Shown piece after piece: positions 27,025 to 35,580 of a stretch of DNA of 64,000 nt. The first letter of the stretch is position 1; each line of letters opens with the position of its first letter. The notes under the pieces were generated by a model. It was not told the origin of the DNA, did no database searches, and worked only from the letters and a program-made list of their open reading frames with translations. Made by a program: the position numbers and the translations under genes. Source of the stretch: Flavobacterium xanthum (lineage in GTDB: Bacteria; Bacteroidota; Bacteroidia; Flavobacteriales; Flavobacteriaceae); NCBI RefSeq assembly GCF_900142695.1, contig NZ_FRBU01000002.1, positions 94,008 to 158,007 on the forward strand, given 5' to 3'.

Positions 27025-27985
27025 TTGCAATTAATGTAGCAATGGCAATGCATATCCAAAGCAAAATCCCTTGTGCTAAAGGTTTTATTCCTACCGCTTT
27101 TAAAATAGCTCCATTTAATCCGGCTCCAATTAGAAATAAAGTTATGGTCAAACCAATTTTAGAAATTGAAACAAAATAGGGTGTAATAATCTTCATTTGT
27201 GGCAAATAAGTAGTTGAAATCATAGCCAAAATAAACAATCCTATAAAGTAAGGAATTTTAATTTTCTTTGTATTATTTTTAAAAATAAAGGAAGTGATCA
27301 ACGCTACAGGAATAATCCAAAGCGCTCGTGCTAATTTTACTGTTGTAGCTATCTGCAAGGCTTCCGCACCATATTTACTTGCCGCTCCTACTACAGAACT
27401 GGTGTCATGTATGGCAATAGCACACCACAAGCCGAACTCTTGTTGAGATAAACCCAACCACTGCCCTACTGCTGGAAACACAAAAAGCGCTACTGAATTC
27501 AGAATAAATATGACTCCCAGAGCGACAGAAGTTTCTTTTTCATTGGATTTGATTACGGGAGCGATTGCTGCAATGGCGCTACCTCCACAAATTGCAGTAC
27601 CGCATGAAATTAAATGAGCTGTTTTCTTCTCGATTTTGAGCCATTTTCCTAAAAAAGTTCCTAAAACCAAAGTGGTGAAAATAGAAATTACGGTAAACAA
27701 GAAACCTTCTTTTCCTGCTGATACCGCACTATGAATATTCATGCCAAATCCCAAACCCACAACTGAAAATTGCAACAAATAGTTAGTCGCTTTATGATTT
27801 AATTTTAAAAATGGATGTCCAAAAAGATTGGCCACTAGTAATCCTAATACTAAGGCTATAGGCGGTGAAACAAAAATTGTGGTACAAAACAATAGCAACA
27901 CAACAAAAATCAGTTGCTGCAATGTGGCATTAACTTTAAAAAAAATAAAAGGTTGTTTTTGAATTTCTTTTTGATGCGTTTCCAT
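27008..27985 (-). CDS. YeiH-family (UPF0324) putative sulfate exporter
   Basis: The 325-residue membrane protein has about 10 helices. Family motifs are seen at LGLLVANLFG (near 48), LGFGMNIHSA (near 78), SCGTAICGGSAIAAIAPVI (about 127-145), AIAIHDTSSVVGAA (about 190-203) and FLIGAGLN near 288. Relatives are called putative sulfate or sulfite exporters on limited evidence. It lies 75 bases downstream of a LysR-type regulator on the same strand, which is a common pairing (compare yeiE-yeiH) and suggests control by that regulator. Confidence 0.88.
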   Translation of the reverse strand: METHQKEIQKQPFIFFKVNATLQQLIFVVLLLFCTTIFVSPPIALVLGLLVANLFGHPFLKLNHKATNYLLQFSVVGLGFGMNIHSAVSAGKEGFLFTVISIFTTLVLGTFLGKWLKIEKKTAHLISCGTAICGGSAIAAIAPVIKSNEKETSVALGVIFILNSVALFVFPAVGQWLGLSQQEFGLWCAIAIHDTSSVVGAASKYGAEALQIATTVKLARALWIIPVALITSFIFKNNTKKIKIPYFIGLFILAMISTTYLPQMKIITPYFVSISKIGLTITLFLIGAGLNGAILKAVGIKPLAQGILLWICIAIATLIAIIYLK

Positions 27986-28060
27986 TGTAAAGTAATTGAA
28001 TTATTACAGTACAAAGGTGAAGCGATTAATCTATTAATACCAATCGCAAATTATAATCCG

Positions 28061-28957
28061 TTATAACTTTAAATTATAATGATTTGAAATGTTTTGGATA
28101 AACAAATCTGAAAGCGAATCAGTTTTTCCTTGCAAGGTGATGATATAAAAGAAACGTTCAATAATCAGGTCTTTAATATCTAATATTCCTAATTCATTGC
28201 TTTCAAGTTCTTTTTTTATCGCATGAATTGATATAAAAGCCACACAATCAGAGTTCATTAAATAGGATTTTATACTTTCAGTACTGCCTAATTGCATTTC
28301 AATTTGCAATTCTGATAGTTTAATTTCAAATGGTTTCAGGGCATGTTCAATAACTTCAAGTGTTCCTGAACCTTGTTCTCGCATTAAAAAATGCATTCTT
28401 TTTAAATCCTCTTGCGTCACTTCATCAAGATTGCTTAAAGGATTGGAACTGCTGCAAACTAAAACCAATTCGTCCTTTAAAAACTCGGTATATTTAATGG
28501 ATTTATTTTTGGATTGTCCTTCTACAATTCCAATTTCTATCTCCTGCTTTAGTAAAGCGCTTTCAATTTGTTCTGTATTTCCGTTAAGTAAACTCACTTT
28601 TACATCTTGCAATTTTTGATGAAAACGAGCTAAAAGTGGTGGAATAATATACTGAGAGATTGTTGTACTGGCACCTATTCGCAACAATCCAGAACGTTGA
28701 TTAATCAGTGTACTCATATCAAAATCTATTTCGCGGTACACTTCAAAAATACTTTTGGTATGTTGTAACAACACTTCGCCAGCAGTTGTCAAGGAAATTT
28801 TTGATCCACTTCTATCAAAAAGTTTAATCTTATAATATTCTTCTAACTCCTGAATGTGCTTTGAAATCGCTGGTTGCGTAATAAACAATTCCGCTGCTGC
28901 TTTTGTAAAACTCAATCGATTGGCAACCGTATAAAACACTTTTAGTCTAAAATCCAT
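28061..28957 (-). CDS. LysR-type transcriptional regulator
   Basis: I choose ATG 28957 (MDFRLKVFYTVANRLSFTKA), giving 298 residues that begin directly with the helix-turn-helix. A longer frame to 29020 would run into the preceding gene. The DNA-binding part is LSFTKAAAELFITQPAISKHIQELE (residues about 15-39, shown by FTKAAAEL and QPAISKHIQ). The substrate-binding domain follows from about residue 90 (LRIGASTTISQYIIPPLL). Position and strand suggest it regulates the yeiH-type gene behind it. It may be co-transcribed with the VWA-type gene 19 bases upstream. Confidence 0.92.
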   Translation of the reverse strand: MDFRLKVFYTVANRLSFTKAAAELFITQPAISKHIQELEEYYKIKLFDRSGSKISLTTAGEVLLQHTKSIFEVYREIDFDMSTLINQRSGLLRIGASTTISQYIIPPLLARFHQKLQDVKVSLLNGNTEQIESALLKQEIEIGIVEGQSKNKSIKYTEFLKDELVLVCSSSNPLSNLDEVTQEDLKRMHFLMREQGSGTLEVIEHALKPFEIKLSELQIEMQLGSTESIKSYLMNSDCVAFISIHAIKKELESNELGILDIKDLIIERFFYIITLQGKTDSLSDLFIQNISNHYNLKL

Positions 28958-28976
28958 GTTATTTTCTCGTATTTGC

Positions 28977-31004
28977 TTAAAGCAATCCATTGTATTTTCG
29001 AACAAACCACTCTGTAGCAAGTAAAATGGAGATCAATATTAATAACCAAACCCAGTCAATCAAAGGTGTTTTGGTTACACTATTTTTCTGTATTGCTTTG
29101 TAATCCTCGTTTTCCAAAAGTGTTTTTATTAAACCATTTATTTGGTCTGGAAAATATACCTTGCCCTCCGTTTGCGATGCTAATTGCGCCAATTTGGCTA
29201 CATCAGGATTGATAAATTGCTTTTCGATATCAAAATCAAGAATTTCAAAACTGCTGGAGTAAGTCGTTCCAGAATTTAATTCTTTTACTGAGAAGGAATA
29301 AGAACACGATTTTAATCTATCCAGATTCACTTTATAGGAGTTGTTTCCTTTCAATAAATCGTAGTTCGTCGTTTGTTTCGTTTTAGTATTAGTAACAGCA
29401 ATTGTCAATCTTGCTTTTTCGTCGAATTCATAGTTTTTATTAAAATATTGAGCTGTAATTTCGATTGCTTCGCCTGAGTTGTAAAAACTTTCATGTTCCA
29501 CTACCAATGATTTTTTGGAGTTATTAGAAGCTAAAAATTGAACAACCTTATCTATGAAAAGATCGTATTTCTCAAATGATTGTGTATCTACATGTGTTTG
29601 TAAACGCCATTTCCAACTATTTTCACCCAAAAGATAAGCAACTCGTTTGCCTTGATTTTCTGCAAAAGCGAGCAAAGGCGCGTTCGTCTCGATTGTTCTA
29701 ATTTTAGACGAAAGTAAAACTGAGATTGCTCCCTTTGTAGTAACGGTACCAAAAGCATTTTGTAAAGGCGTGAAATTTTCAAACCCAATATTCTCCAATG
29801 CAAACAAGTTAAATTGCTTATTAAAAACGGATAAATAATCCTCTTTTTGTCCGCTCATTTTAAAGTCTAAATTATCCTGTTGCTGATTTAAAAAATTAAA
29901 ATCTGTATTGTTACCAGTAATAATAAACGTATTGATTCCAGCCATTTTACTATTCTCAAAAATAGTTTTGAATTCAGCAGTAGGTTGGTAAAAAATAAGA
30001 ATAGTATAATCTTGTACTGATTTGATATCATTAGGCCTAACAATTGTCACTTTGCGTTGTACATTAGATTCAATTGCTCTTTTTAATGCTCCTAAATCAG
30101 GATGGCTGATTGCCGAAACGAGTGCAATAGCAGTCTTTTGATCCAGTACTTCAACGGCAAAATTCTTCGTATTATTATACTTGTTCTTTTCCTGTTCTTT
30201 GGATGAAATAGTTGCTTTAAAAAGTTGTAATCCTATTTTATCAGCGGGCAAGAGCAGGCTAACTGTTTCCGTTTTTTTAGAAGCTGAAAAAGCAATCGGT
30301 TGTTTGCTATAGATTGTTTTTCCTTGCGAAATAATAAAATCAGCCGTTATGCTTTTAGTTCCTGAATAGTGCAAAAAAGCTTCTACAGGAAATTTGTTCT
30401 TATGAAAAGCATATTTATTCACGTTCAATTGATTGATTTTGAAATCTAAAAAAGTAGTCGTATCTCCTACTACAAGGGGATATACTTTATTTGTAGCATC
30501 AAAACTATACACATAATCATTACCTGAAGTTTGGTTTCCATCGGTAATCAATACTGTTGGATAACTAGTATTTTTATATATACTTTTTAAATTTTTGGAG
30601 ACAGCATCTATATTGGTTTGCGTTCCTTTAAAGTCAAGTGTGGTTGCAGGTTCAAAATCATCTGAAAATCGATACAATTGCACGTCAAATTTTTCTTGTA
30701 ACGCCGAGTTTGCTTCTAATTTTTTATACAATTCCACTGCTTTTTCATTCGCATTTAAAAACGAAACTGAGCTAGAGTTATCCACTACAATAGGTAGAGG
30801 CGTTTTTACGGTTTCAAGGGTGTTTTTAGTTAATGTTGGATTAATCAATAACAGTAAAATTCCAAAAATGGATAAAAAACGTAAGAAAGCCAAAAACCAA
30901 CCGACTTTCGATTTGTTTTTGGCTTTGTGGATATATTGAAAATAGGATAAACCACCTGCTATTAATAAAGAAAAAAGTAATAATAGTATGGTGGTTGTGG
31001 TCAT
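28977..31004 (-). CDS. VWA-like membrane protein
   Basis: I use ATG 31004 (MTTTTILLLLFSLLIAGG), giving 675 residues. Two transmembrane helices lie at the N-terminus and one at the extreme C-terminus (DWVWLLILISILLATEWFVRKY), the arrangement of BatA/aerotolerance-related and other large Bacteroidota VWA proteins. The VWA-type MIDAS start VVDNSSSVSFLN (DxSxS) is near residue 82, and TVLITDGNQTSG near 165 carries the second Asp-containing strand. The middle is a series of Ig-like and flavodoxin-like segments. Function is unknown. It probably binds a divalent metal and partner protein on the periplasmic side. Confidence 0.8.
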   Translation of the reverse strand: MTTTTILLLLFSLLIAGGLSYFQYIHKAKNKSKVGWFLAFLRFLSIFGILLLLINPTLTKNTLETVKTPLPIVVDNSSSVSFLNANEKAVELYKKLEANSALQEKFDVQLYRFSDDFEPATTLDFKGTQTNIDAVSKNLKSIYKNTSYPTVLITDGNQTSGNDYVYSFDATNKVYPLVVGDTTTFLDFKINQLNVNKYAFHKNKFPVEAFLHYSGTKSITADFIISQGKTIYSKQPIAFSASKKTETVSLLLPADKIGLQLFKATISSKEQEKNKYNNTKNFAVEVLDQKTAIALVSAISHPDLGALKRAIESNVQRKVTIVRPNDIKSVQDYTILIFYQPTAEFKTIFENSKMAGINTFIITGNNTDFNFLNQQQDNLDFKMSGQKEDYLSVFNKQFNLFALENIGFENFTPLQNAFGTVTTKGAISVLLSSKIRTIETNAPLLAFAENQGKRVAYLLGENSWKWRLQTHVDTQSFEKYDLFIDKVVQFLASNNSKKSLVVEHESFYNSGEAIEITAQYFNKNYEFDEKARLTIAVTNTKTKQTTNYDLLKGNNSYKVNLDRLKSCSYSFSVKELNSGTTYSSSFEILDFDIEKQFINPDVAKLAQLASQTEGKVYFPDQINGLIKTLLENEDYKAIQKNSVTKTPLIDWVWLLILISILLATEWFVRKYNGLL

Positions 31005-31076
31005 ATTTTGGTCGTATTCAAAAATCAATTTAGGTTCTCAGAATGGTATCCTGAAAACTAAATACCGATTCTTATT

Positions 31077-31823
31077 TTAAGTAAGCATTCCGCCACAAAC
31101 GTTCATAACTTGTCCTGTTATATAGGCACTCATATCAGAGGCAAAGAAAAGACACGCATTAGCAACATCTTCCGTTGTTCCACCGCGTTTCAAAGGGATT
31201 CCATCTCTCCATCCTTTGACCACATCTTCATTTAATTTAGCCGTCATTTCCGTTTCTATAAATCCTGGAGCAATTGCATTGCAACGAATATTACGAGAAC
31301 CTAATTCTAATGCTACTGATTTTGTAAATCCAATAACGCCTGCTTTTGATGCCGCATAATTAGTTTGTCCTGCATTTCCTTTCACTCCTACAACAGAACT
31401 CATATTGATAATCGAACCAGACCGTTGTTTTAGGAATGTACGTTGAATGGCTTTAGTCATATTAAAAACCGACTTCAAATTCACATCAATTACTTGATCA
31501 AAATCAGCTTCAGACATACGCATCAATAGGTTGTCTTTAGTAATTCCAGCGTTATTTATTAAAATATCAACTGTTCCAAATTCAGCTATAACGGCGTCAA
31601 CAAGCGTTTGCGCTTCGTTAAAATCCGCCGCATTTGATTGGTAGCCTTTTGCTTTGATCCCAAGAGCATTCAATTCATTCTCTAAAGCCATCGCTGATTC
31701 TACTGATGAACTATAAGTAAATGCAACATTTGCACCTTGTTTTGCAAAAACTTCTGCAATTCCCTTTCCAATTCCGCGACTTGCTCCTGTGATAATGGCA
31801 ACTTTTCCTTCTAGTAATTTCAT
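31077..31823 (-). CDS. fabG: 3-oxoacyl-ACP reductase
   Basis: FabG reduces 3-ketoacyl-ACP with NADPH in fatty-acid elongation. The ATG at 31823 gives 248 residues starting MKLLEGKVAIITGASRGIGKG (Rossmann GASRGIG). Further SDR motifs: NNAG near residue 88, catalytic Ser in NMSSVVGVKGN near 140, and YAASKAG (Tyr/Lys) near 155. The C-terminus GQVMNVCGGML fits FabG. It is alone on its transcript as far as can be seen, with a promoter box about 120 bases upstream and a repeat-derived palindrome in its leader. Confidence 0.95.
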   Translation of the reverse strand: MKLLEGKVAIITGASRGIGKGIAEVFAKQGANVAFTYSSSVESAMALENELNALGIKAKGYQSNAADFNEAQTLVDAVIAEFGTVDILINNAGITKDNLLMRMSEADFDQVIDVNLKSVFNMTKAIQRTFLKQRSGSIINMSSVVGVKGNAGQTNYAASKAGVIGFTKSVALELGSRNIRCNAIAPGFIETEMTAKLNEDVVKGWRDGIPLKRGGTTEDVANACLFFASDMSAYITGQVMNVCGGMLT

Positions 31824-31855
31824 AATCAAAAATTAATTTATTTTTTATTTTGAGC

Positions 31856-31938
31856 TATTCCTGCTATTCATTGCAATCTTTTCTATTTTTAAAGAAAAAA
31901 TAGAAAAGGATCTCCATTGCTATCAGGGCTAAAAACGA
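31856..31938. repeat. Palindromic repeat in the fabG leader
   Basis: The centre has a long stem, CTTTTCTATTTTT / AAAAATAGAAAAG (about 31882-31909). It is flanked by imperfectly complementary arms of the GCAATGAATAGCAGGAATAGC / CCATTGCTATCAGGGCT kind. This resembles an intergenic palindrome family of flavobacteria. It falls between the fabG promoter box and start codon. Confidence 0.55.
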
Positions 31939-31943
31939 CTTGC

Positions 31944-31951
31944 CAAATATA
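31944..31951 (-). promoter_or_regulatory. Promoter -7 box for fabG
   Basis: TATATTTG on the minus strand matches TAnnTTTG. It lies about 120 bases before the fabG start, so the palindromic repeat would be part of the 5' untranslated region. Confidence 0.5.
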
Positions 31952-32009
31952 TAATATTTCCTTTCTTAAAAAAAATTTCGCTTTCAATAACAATCATAAA
32001 ATTTCCTTT

Positions 32010-33332
32010 TTAGATGTGAAAAAATCGTTTGACCAGTTTATCCCAAAAGGAACTATAAATAGCGACTAATGTAAAGGCGAGTAAAAATAAATGATACCAA
32101 GCATTACTAATCAAATCAAAAAAATCTAATTTACCATTTGCAAAACTTAATATTAATAATACTTGTGCACCATAAGGCAAAATCCCTTGTACAATACACG
32201 AAAAAATATCCAAAATCGCTGCTGTTTTTTTCGAACTCAACTCATACTCATCATTAATCTCTTTTGCAATTGGTCCTGTTATTACAATGGATACGGTGTT
32301 ATTGGCTATAGCCAAATTAGCAAAGCCTACCAAAGCCCCAATTCCAGCTTGTGCTGATTTTTTATTTTTGATTCGTTTTTTGATTTGGACCAACAGATAA
32401 GTAATTCCGCCTGCTTTGTCAACTAGAGCAGCAAGTCCGCCAGTAAGCATCGAAAGCAAAAAGATGTCGGTCATACTCGTAAAACCTTCATAGATCTTTT
32501 GAGTGAATTCCATTATTGTAAAAGAACCTCCAACATACCCAATAATGCCCGCTAATAACGTTCCTATAATTAATGTAGAAAAAACATTAACACCTACAAC
32601 CGCTAAAACAATGACCAATAAATAAGGTACAATTGCAATCCATGAAAAATCATTTTTTGCAATAGCTACAGTAACAATATCAGAGTTTAACCCCAAGTAA
32701 AAGAAAACTAGAATAGTAACTATTGCTGCTGGAAAGGCAATAAACAAATTCACCTTGAATTTATCTTTTAATTCACATCCTAAGGACTGAGTAGCTGCAA
32801 TAGTAGTGTCAGAGATCATGGATAAATTATCCCCAAGCATCGAACCGCCTAATAAAGCACCCGATATCAATGGTAGAGAAGCGCCACTCTTATCAGCAAG
32901 TGAAACCGCTATTGGTCCAATAGCTACAATAGCGCCAACTGAAGTTCCTGTTGCTGTTGATAAAAACGCAGCAATCAAGAAAATTCCTAGTGGAAAATAA
33001 GCCACGTCAATCGTGTTGATTCCAAGATTCACTACCGCATCAACGCCGCCCATAGCTTTACTCACCACTGCAAAAGCACCCGCAAGTAAATAAATCAAGC
33101 ACATGGTCATAATTTTGCTTTCGCCACAACCTGCTATCAAGGTCTCCACTTTGTCTTCAGTTGATGATTTGTATAATAAAAAAGCGGCTATTATACCAAT
33201 GAGAACTGCTACTGGGGACGGAAAAGCATAAAAATCATTCAAGACAATTCCTGCTCCTAAAAATGTAAAAATAAATACAAACAACGGAATCAACGCAAAG
33301 GGATTTCCGGTTTCTTTTGAAAATAGAGTCAT
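32010..33332 (-). CDS. NhaC-family Na+/H+ antiporter-like transporter, candidate methionine transporter (MetT-like)
   Basis: The 440-residue membrane protein has about 11 helices. NhaC-family features include FLSTATGTSVGAIVAIGPIAV (near 125-145), GGSMLGDNLSMISDTTIAA near residue 160-178, and NLAIANNTVSIVITGPIA near 340. Relatives of this superfamily that sit behind S-box or T-box elements in Firmicutes were proposed as methionine transporters (MetT). Here an S-box-like RNA element precedes the gene (33414-33480), which favours uptake of methionine, or a SAM-responsive role, over simple Na+/H+ exchange. That assignment is inference; the NhaC family call is solid. Confidence 0.85.
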   Translation of the reverse strand: MTLFSKETGNPFALIPLFVFIFTFLGAGIVLNDFYAFPSPVAVLIGIIAAFLLYKSSTEDKVETLIAGCGESKIMTMCLIYLLAGAFAVVSKAMGGVDAVVNLGINTIDVAYFPLGIFLIAAFLSTATGTSVGAIVAIGPIAVSLADKSGASLPLISGALLGGSMLGDNLSMISDTTIAATQSLGCELKDKFKVNLFIAFPAAIVTILVFFYLGLNSDIVTVAIAKNDFSWIAIVPYLLVIVLAVVGVNVFSTLIIGTLLAGIIGYVGGSFTIMEFTQKIYEGFTSMTDIFLLSMLTGGLAALVDKAGGITYLLVQIKKRIKNKKSAQAGIGALVGFANLAIANNTVSIVITGPIAKEINDEYELSSKKTAAILDIFSCIVQGILPYGAQVLLILSFANGKLDFFDLISNAWYHLFLLAFTLVAIYSSFWDKLVKRFFHI

Positions 33333-33413
33333 AAAAATAATTTAAAATTAAAAGTTATGACGAAAAATAAAGCTACTAATGGGAATGTAAACAACATTTT
33401 TTCCAAAGGATTT

Positions 33414-33480
33414 GGCTTATCGTTTTAGCACCTTGCTTGTTGCTGCAGGTTGCTATCCTATTACAGGATTCGTGATAACG
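33414..33480 (-). ncRNA. Compact SAM-I (S-box)-like riboswitch candidate
   Basis: On the minus strand the RNA reads GTTATCACGAA, a short hairpin (TCCT-GTAAT-AGGA), TAGCAACCTGC, then GCAAGGTGCTAAAA and CGATAAG. TTATC pairs with GATAA (P1), and AGCAACC pairs with AGGTGCT around a bulge, exactly as in SAM-I P3. The usual large P2 with kink-turn is replaced by a 13-base hairpin, and P4 is missing. A TAnnTTTG promoter box stands directly before P1, so the element would be at the very 5' end of the mRNA. SAM binding is inferred from the core motif only. Confidence 0.6.
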
Positions 33481-33484
33481 GGTG

Positions 33485-33492
33485 CAAAAGTA
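33485..33492 (-). promoter_or_regulatory. Promoter -7 box before the S-box-like element
   Basis: TACTTTTG on the minus strand fits TAnnTTTG. Initiation about 7 bases downstream would place the transcript start at the first base pair of the riboswitch P1. Confidence 0.6.
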
Positions 33493-33540
33493 ATTAATAA
33501 TTCATGAAATGTTTTGAATTTCATAAAAATATTTTAAAAC

Positions 33541-33573
33541 AAAAAAAAGCGCCACATAAATATGTAACGCTTC
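33541..33573 (-). terminator. Terminator after the GIY-YIG-like gene
   Basis: On the minus strand an AAGCG...CGCTT stem with an inner ACATA/TATGT pairing is followed by eight T. It stands about 34 bases after the stop codon at 33607. Confidence 0.8.
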
Positions 33574-33606
33574 CATATAAAATACTTAAAAACAGTTGTT
33601 AACTTT

Positions 33607-34029
33607 TTAAAAAGCTACATTCCATTTAGGCAATCTTCCGTTTTCGTCTAAGAAGTTTTGTAAAACTTGTCCTTCTACAAAAGTTGGAATTACTTTGGTC
33701 TTGTCATTAAATGTTTCGTACCAAACCACTTCTAGCGTGCTTATATTTTCAATTTTCATTTGCGCTGGCCAAGAATACTTTCTTCCTGTTTTTGCAAATT
33801 GGTGTCCTTCTACAATTTTTTCTTGAAGACCACCATTTTTAATTTTCAAAGTTCCGTTATTTTGAACGGTACCAGTAGAACCAACCATTATTAACTCTTT
33901 TTCATCCCCTACTGAGTATACTAAAAATACTCCAGATCCTTCTGAAGCATTGCATACTTCTGCAAGACTATCTTCTGCAGTAAATGAAAACTGATTGGTA
34001 ACTTTGAATTTTTTTAATTCTTTGTACAT
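33607..34029 (-). CDS. Small protein with remote GIY-YIG-like pattern
   Basis: I do not recognise this 140-residue protein by name. Two pieces resemble a GIY-YIG nuclease fold: GVFLVYSVGDEKELIMVGSTG near residues 34-53 (compare G(I/V)Y...YIGS(S/T)) and the C-terminal TFVEGQVLQNFLDENGRLP followed by KWN (compare the Glu-containing helix and PxWN end). The central Arg-containing helix is less clear (EKIVEGHQFAKTGRKYSWP). It has no signal peptide. It has its own promoter box and terminator. If it is a GIY-YIG relative, catalytic residues need checking, and a non-nuclease role is possible. Confidence 0.55.
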   Translation of the reverse strand: MYKELKKFKVTNQFSFTAEDSLAEVCNASEGSGVFLVYSVGDEKELIMVGSTGTVQNNGTLKIKNGGLQEKIVEGHQFAKTGRKYSWPAQMKIENISTLEVVWYETFNDKTKVIPTFVEGQVLQNFLDENGRLPKWNVAF

Positions 34030-34070
34030 ATTATTTTATTTTTATTTGAAATGACTTCGACAAAAAAATA

Positions 34071-34089
34071 CCCCACAAAATCGTGAGGC
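34071..34089 (-). terminator. Terminator-like hairpin in the leader of the 33607-34029 gene
   Basis: On the minus strand CCTCACG/TGTGGGG pairs and is followed by a seven-T run. It stands between the promoter box at 34165 and the gene start. It may attenuate that transcript or be a second stop for sucD read-through. Confidence 0.5.
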
Positions 34090-34164
34090 CCATTAGAAAC
34101 CATTCGTTTGTATTTACTTTTATTAGTATTGAATCTGAAAAAAACAAATCCATTTAATAAAGTG

Positions 34165-34172
34165 CAAAGATA
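34165..34172 (-). promoter_or_regulatory. Promoter -7 box for the 33607-34029 gene
   Basis: TATCTTTG on the minus strand fits TAnnTTTG, about 135 bases before the start codon. It implies a long leader that includes the hairpin at 34071-34089. Confidence 0.5.
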
Positions 34173-34195
34173 TTTCTTTAATTCAATTTATAATT

Positions 34196-34225
34196 AAAAA
34201 AGCCCCACAAATTGCGAGGCTTTTT
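34196..34225 (-). terminator. sucD terminator
   Basis: AAAAAGCC and GGCTTTTT close a stem that continues through G-T/C-G pairs to a short AATT loop and ends in a T run. It lies 25 bases after the sucD stop. Confidence 0.85.
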
Positions 34226-34249
34226 AGAATATTTAATTGGAGTATTAGC

Positions 34250-35122
34250 TTAACCTAAAACTTCTTTAACTTTTTTACCAATTTCTGCTGGTGAATCCAC
34301 TACGTGAATTCCACATTCTCTCATGATTTGTTTCTTAGCTTCTGCAGTGTCATCTGAACCACCAACAATTGCACCTGCATGTCCCATTGTACGTCCTGGA
34401 GGAGCGGTAACTCCTGCAATGAATCCTACAACTGGTTTACGGTTACCATCAGCTTTGATCCAATGAGCAGCATCAGCTTCTAATTGTCCACCAATTTCAC
34501 CTATCATTACGATACATTCTGTTTCTGGATCGTTCATCAATAATTCAACTGCTTCTTTTGTAGTTGTTCCAATAATTGGGTCTCCACCAATACCAATTGC
34601 AGTAGTGATTCCTAATCCTTGTTTTACTACTTGGTCAGCCGCTTCGTATGTTAATGTTCCCGATTTAGAAACAATACCTACAGTTCCTTTTTTGAAAACA
34701 AAACCTGGCATGATACCAACTTTAGCTTCACCCGGAGTGATTATTCCAGGGCAGTTTGGACCTATTAATCTTGCGTTTCTTTCTTTAACATAACTATTTG
34801 CTTTTATCATGTCAGCAACAGGAATTCCTTCAGTAATTGCAATAATTACTTTTATACCTGCATCTGCAGCTTCCATTATTGCATCAGCAGCAAAAGCTGG
34901 CGGTACAAAAATGATAGTTGTATCAGCTCCTGCTTGTTCTACAGCATCTTTTACAGTATTAAAAACGGGTCTATCTAAGTGAGTAGTCCCACCTTTTCCT
35001 GGAGTTACACCACCAACAACGTTAGTACCGTACTCAATCATTTGAGAAGCATGGAAAGTTCCTTCGCTTCCTGTAAAACCTTGAACAATTATTTTGGAAT
35101 CTTTATTAACTAAAACACTCAT
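34250..35122 (-). CDS. sucD: Succinyl-CoA synthetase alpha subunit
   Basis: SucD forms, with SucB/SucC, the TCA-cycle enzyme that makes ATP or GTP from succinyl-CoA. The 290-residue product has the CoA-binding Rossmann N-terminus ([15 protein letters not shown]), the KSGTLTYEA motif near residue 153, and the phosphohistidine loop [15 protein letters not shown] near 238-253. The beta subunit is not in the window, so the genes are not adjacent. It is unlinked to lpx genes except by position and has its own promoter box. Confidence 0.97.
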   Translation of the reverse strand: MSVLVNKDSKIIVQGFTGSEGTFHASQMIEYGTNVVGGVTPGKGGTTHLDRPVFNTVKDAVEQAGADTTIIFVPPAFAADAIMEAADAGIKVIIAITEGIPVADMIKANSYVKERNARLIGPNCPGIITPGEAKVGIMPGFVFKKGTVGIVSKSGTLTYEAADQVVKQGLGITTAIGIGGDPIIGTTTKEAVELLMNDPETECIVMIGEIGGQLEADAAHWIKADGNRKPVVGFIAGVTAPPGRTMGHAGAIVGGSDDTAEAKKQIMRECGIHVVDSPAEIGKKVKEVLG

Positions 35123-35157
35123 GATATATTTTTTATGTAGTTTTTAAAATGGTTATG

Positions 35158-35165
35158 CAAAAGTA
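35158..35165 (-). promoter_or_regulatory. Promoter -7 box for sucD
   Basis: TACTTTTG on the minus strand fits TAnnTTTG, 35 bases before the sucD start. Confidence 0.5.
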
Positions 35166-35216
35166 TAAAATAGTAAGCACTAATCCATATTCAGTATTCA
35201 GTTTTTTGACACTAAA

Positions 35217-35579
35217 TTAGGATAATTGGCTCATTTGATAGCCTCGAAATAATTTATTGTCTTTTATTTGCCAAATAACTATAAAATGTGCCAATAACAT
35301 TTCTTCTCTTGGGTTCTCAATCGTTTTCACAAAATGAGAATAACGTACCGAAATCAAATCATTTTCACCAATAAGATGGCTTATACGAACCTTAGAACGG
35401 ACATAAGCTTTACTTAAATCATTGGACAAATTTAATAACGAATCATAATTAAGTTCCACAAATCCTGTACTACTATTCCATTCCACGATTACCTCTGGAT
35501 GCAAAAAATCTTTGATAACTTCACGATCAATTAAAGCATCCGATTTATAAAATTTCTGAACAATTTCTTTAGCAGACAT
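35217..35579 (-). CDS. NTF2/SnoaL-like small protein
   Basis: The 120-residue product has the pattern of the NTF2-like fold: an N-terminal helix pair (SAKEIVQKFYKSDALIDREVIKD with VIKDFLHPEVIVEW), a strand with VEWNSSTGFVEL near 32-43, and the long antiparallel strands VKTIENPREEMLLAHFIVIW ending KLFRGYQMSQ. Such domains bind small molecules or act as isomerases or polyketide cyclases; nothing here identifies the ligand. It begins one base before the end of the preceding acyltransferase gene region (stop at 35581), so it belongs to the lpx-type operon. Confidence 0.8.
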   Translation of the reverse strand: MSAKEIVQKFYKSDALIDREVIKDFLHPEVIVEWNSSTGFVELNYDSLLNLSNDLSKAYVRSKVRISHLIGENDLISVRYSHFVKTIENPREEMLLAHFIVIWQIKDNKLFRGYQMSQLS

Positions 35580-35580
35580 A

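Noticed and set aside
33414..33480. SAM-II, SAM-III or cobalamin riboswitch as alternative for the element before the NhaC-type gene
   Set aside because: The required SAM-II pseudoknot sequence is absent and the AGCAACC/AAGGTGCTAAA pairing is typical for SAM-I.
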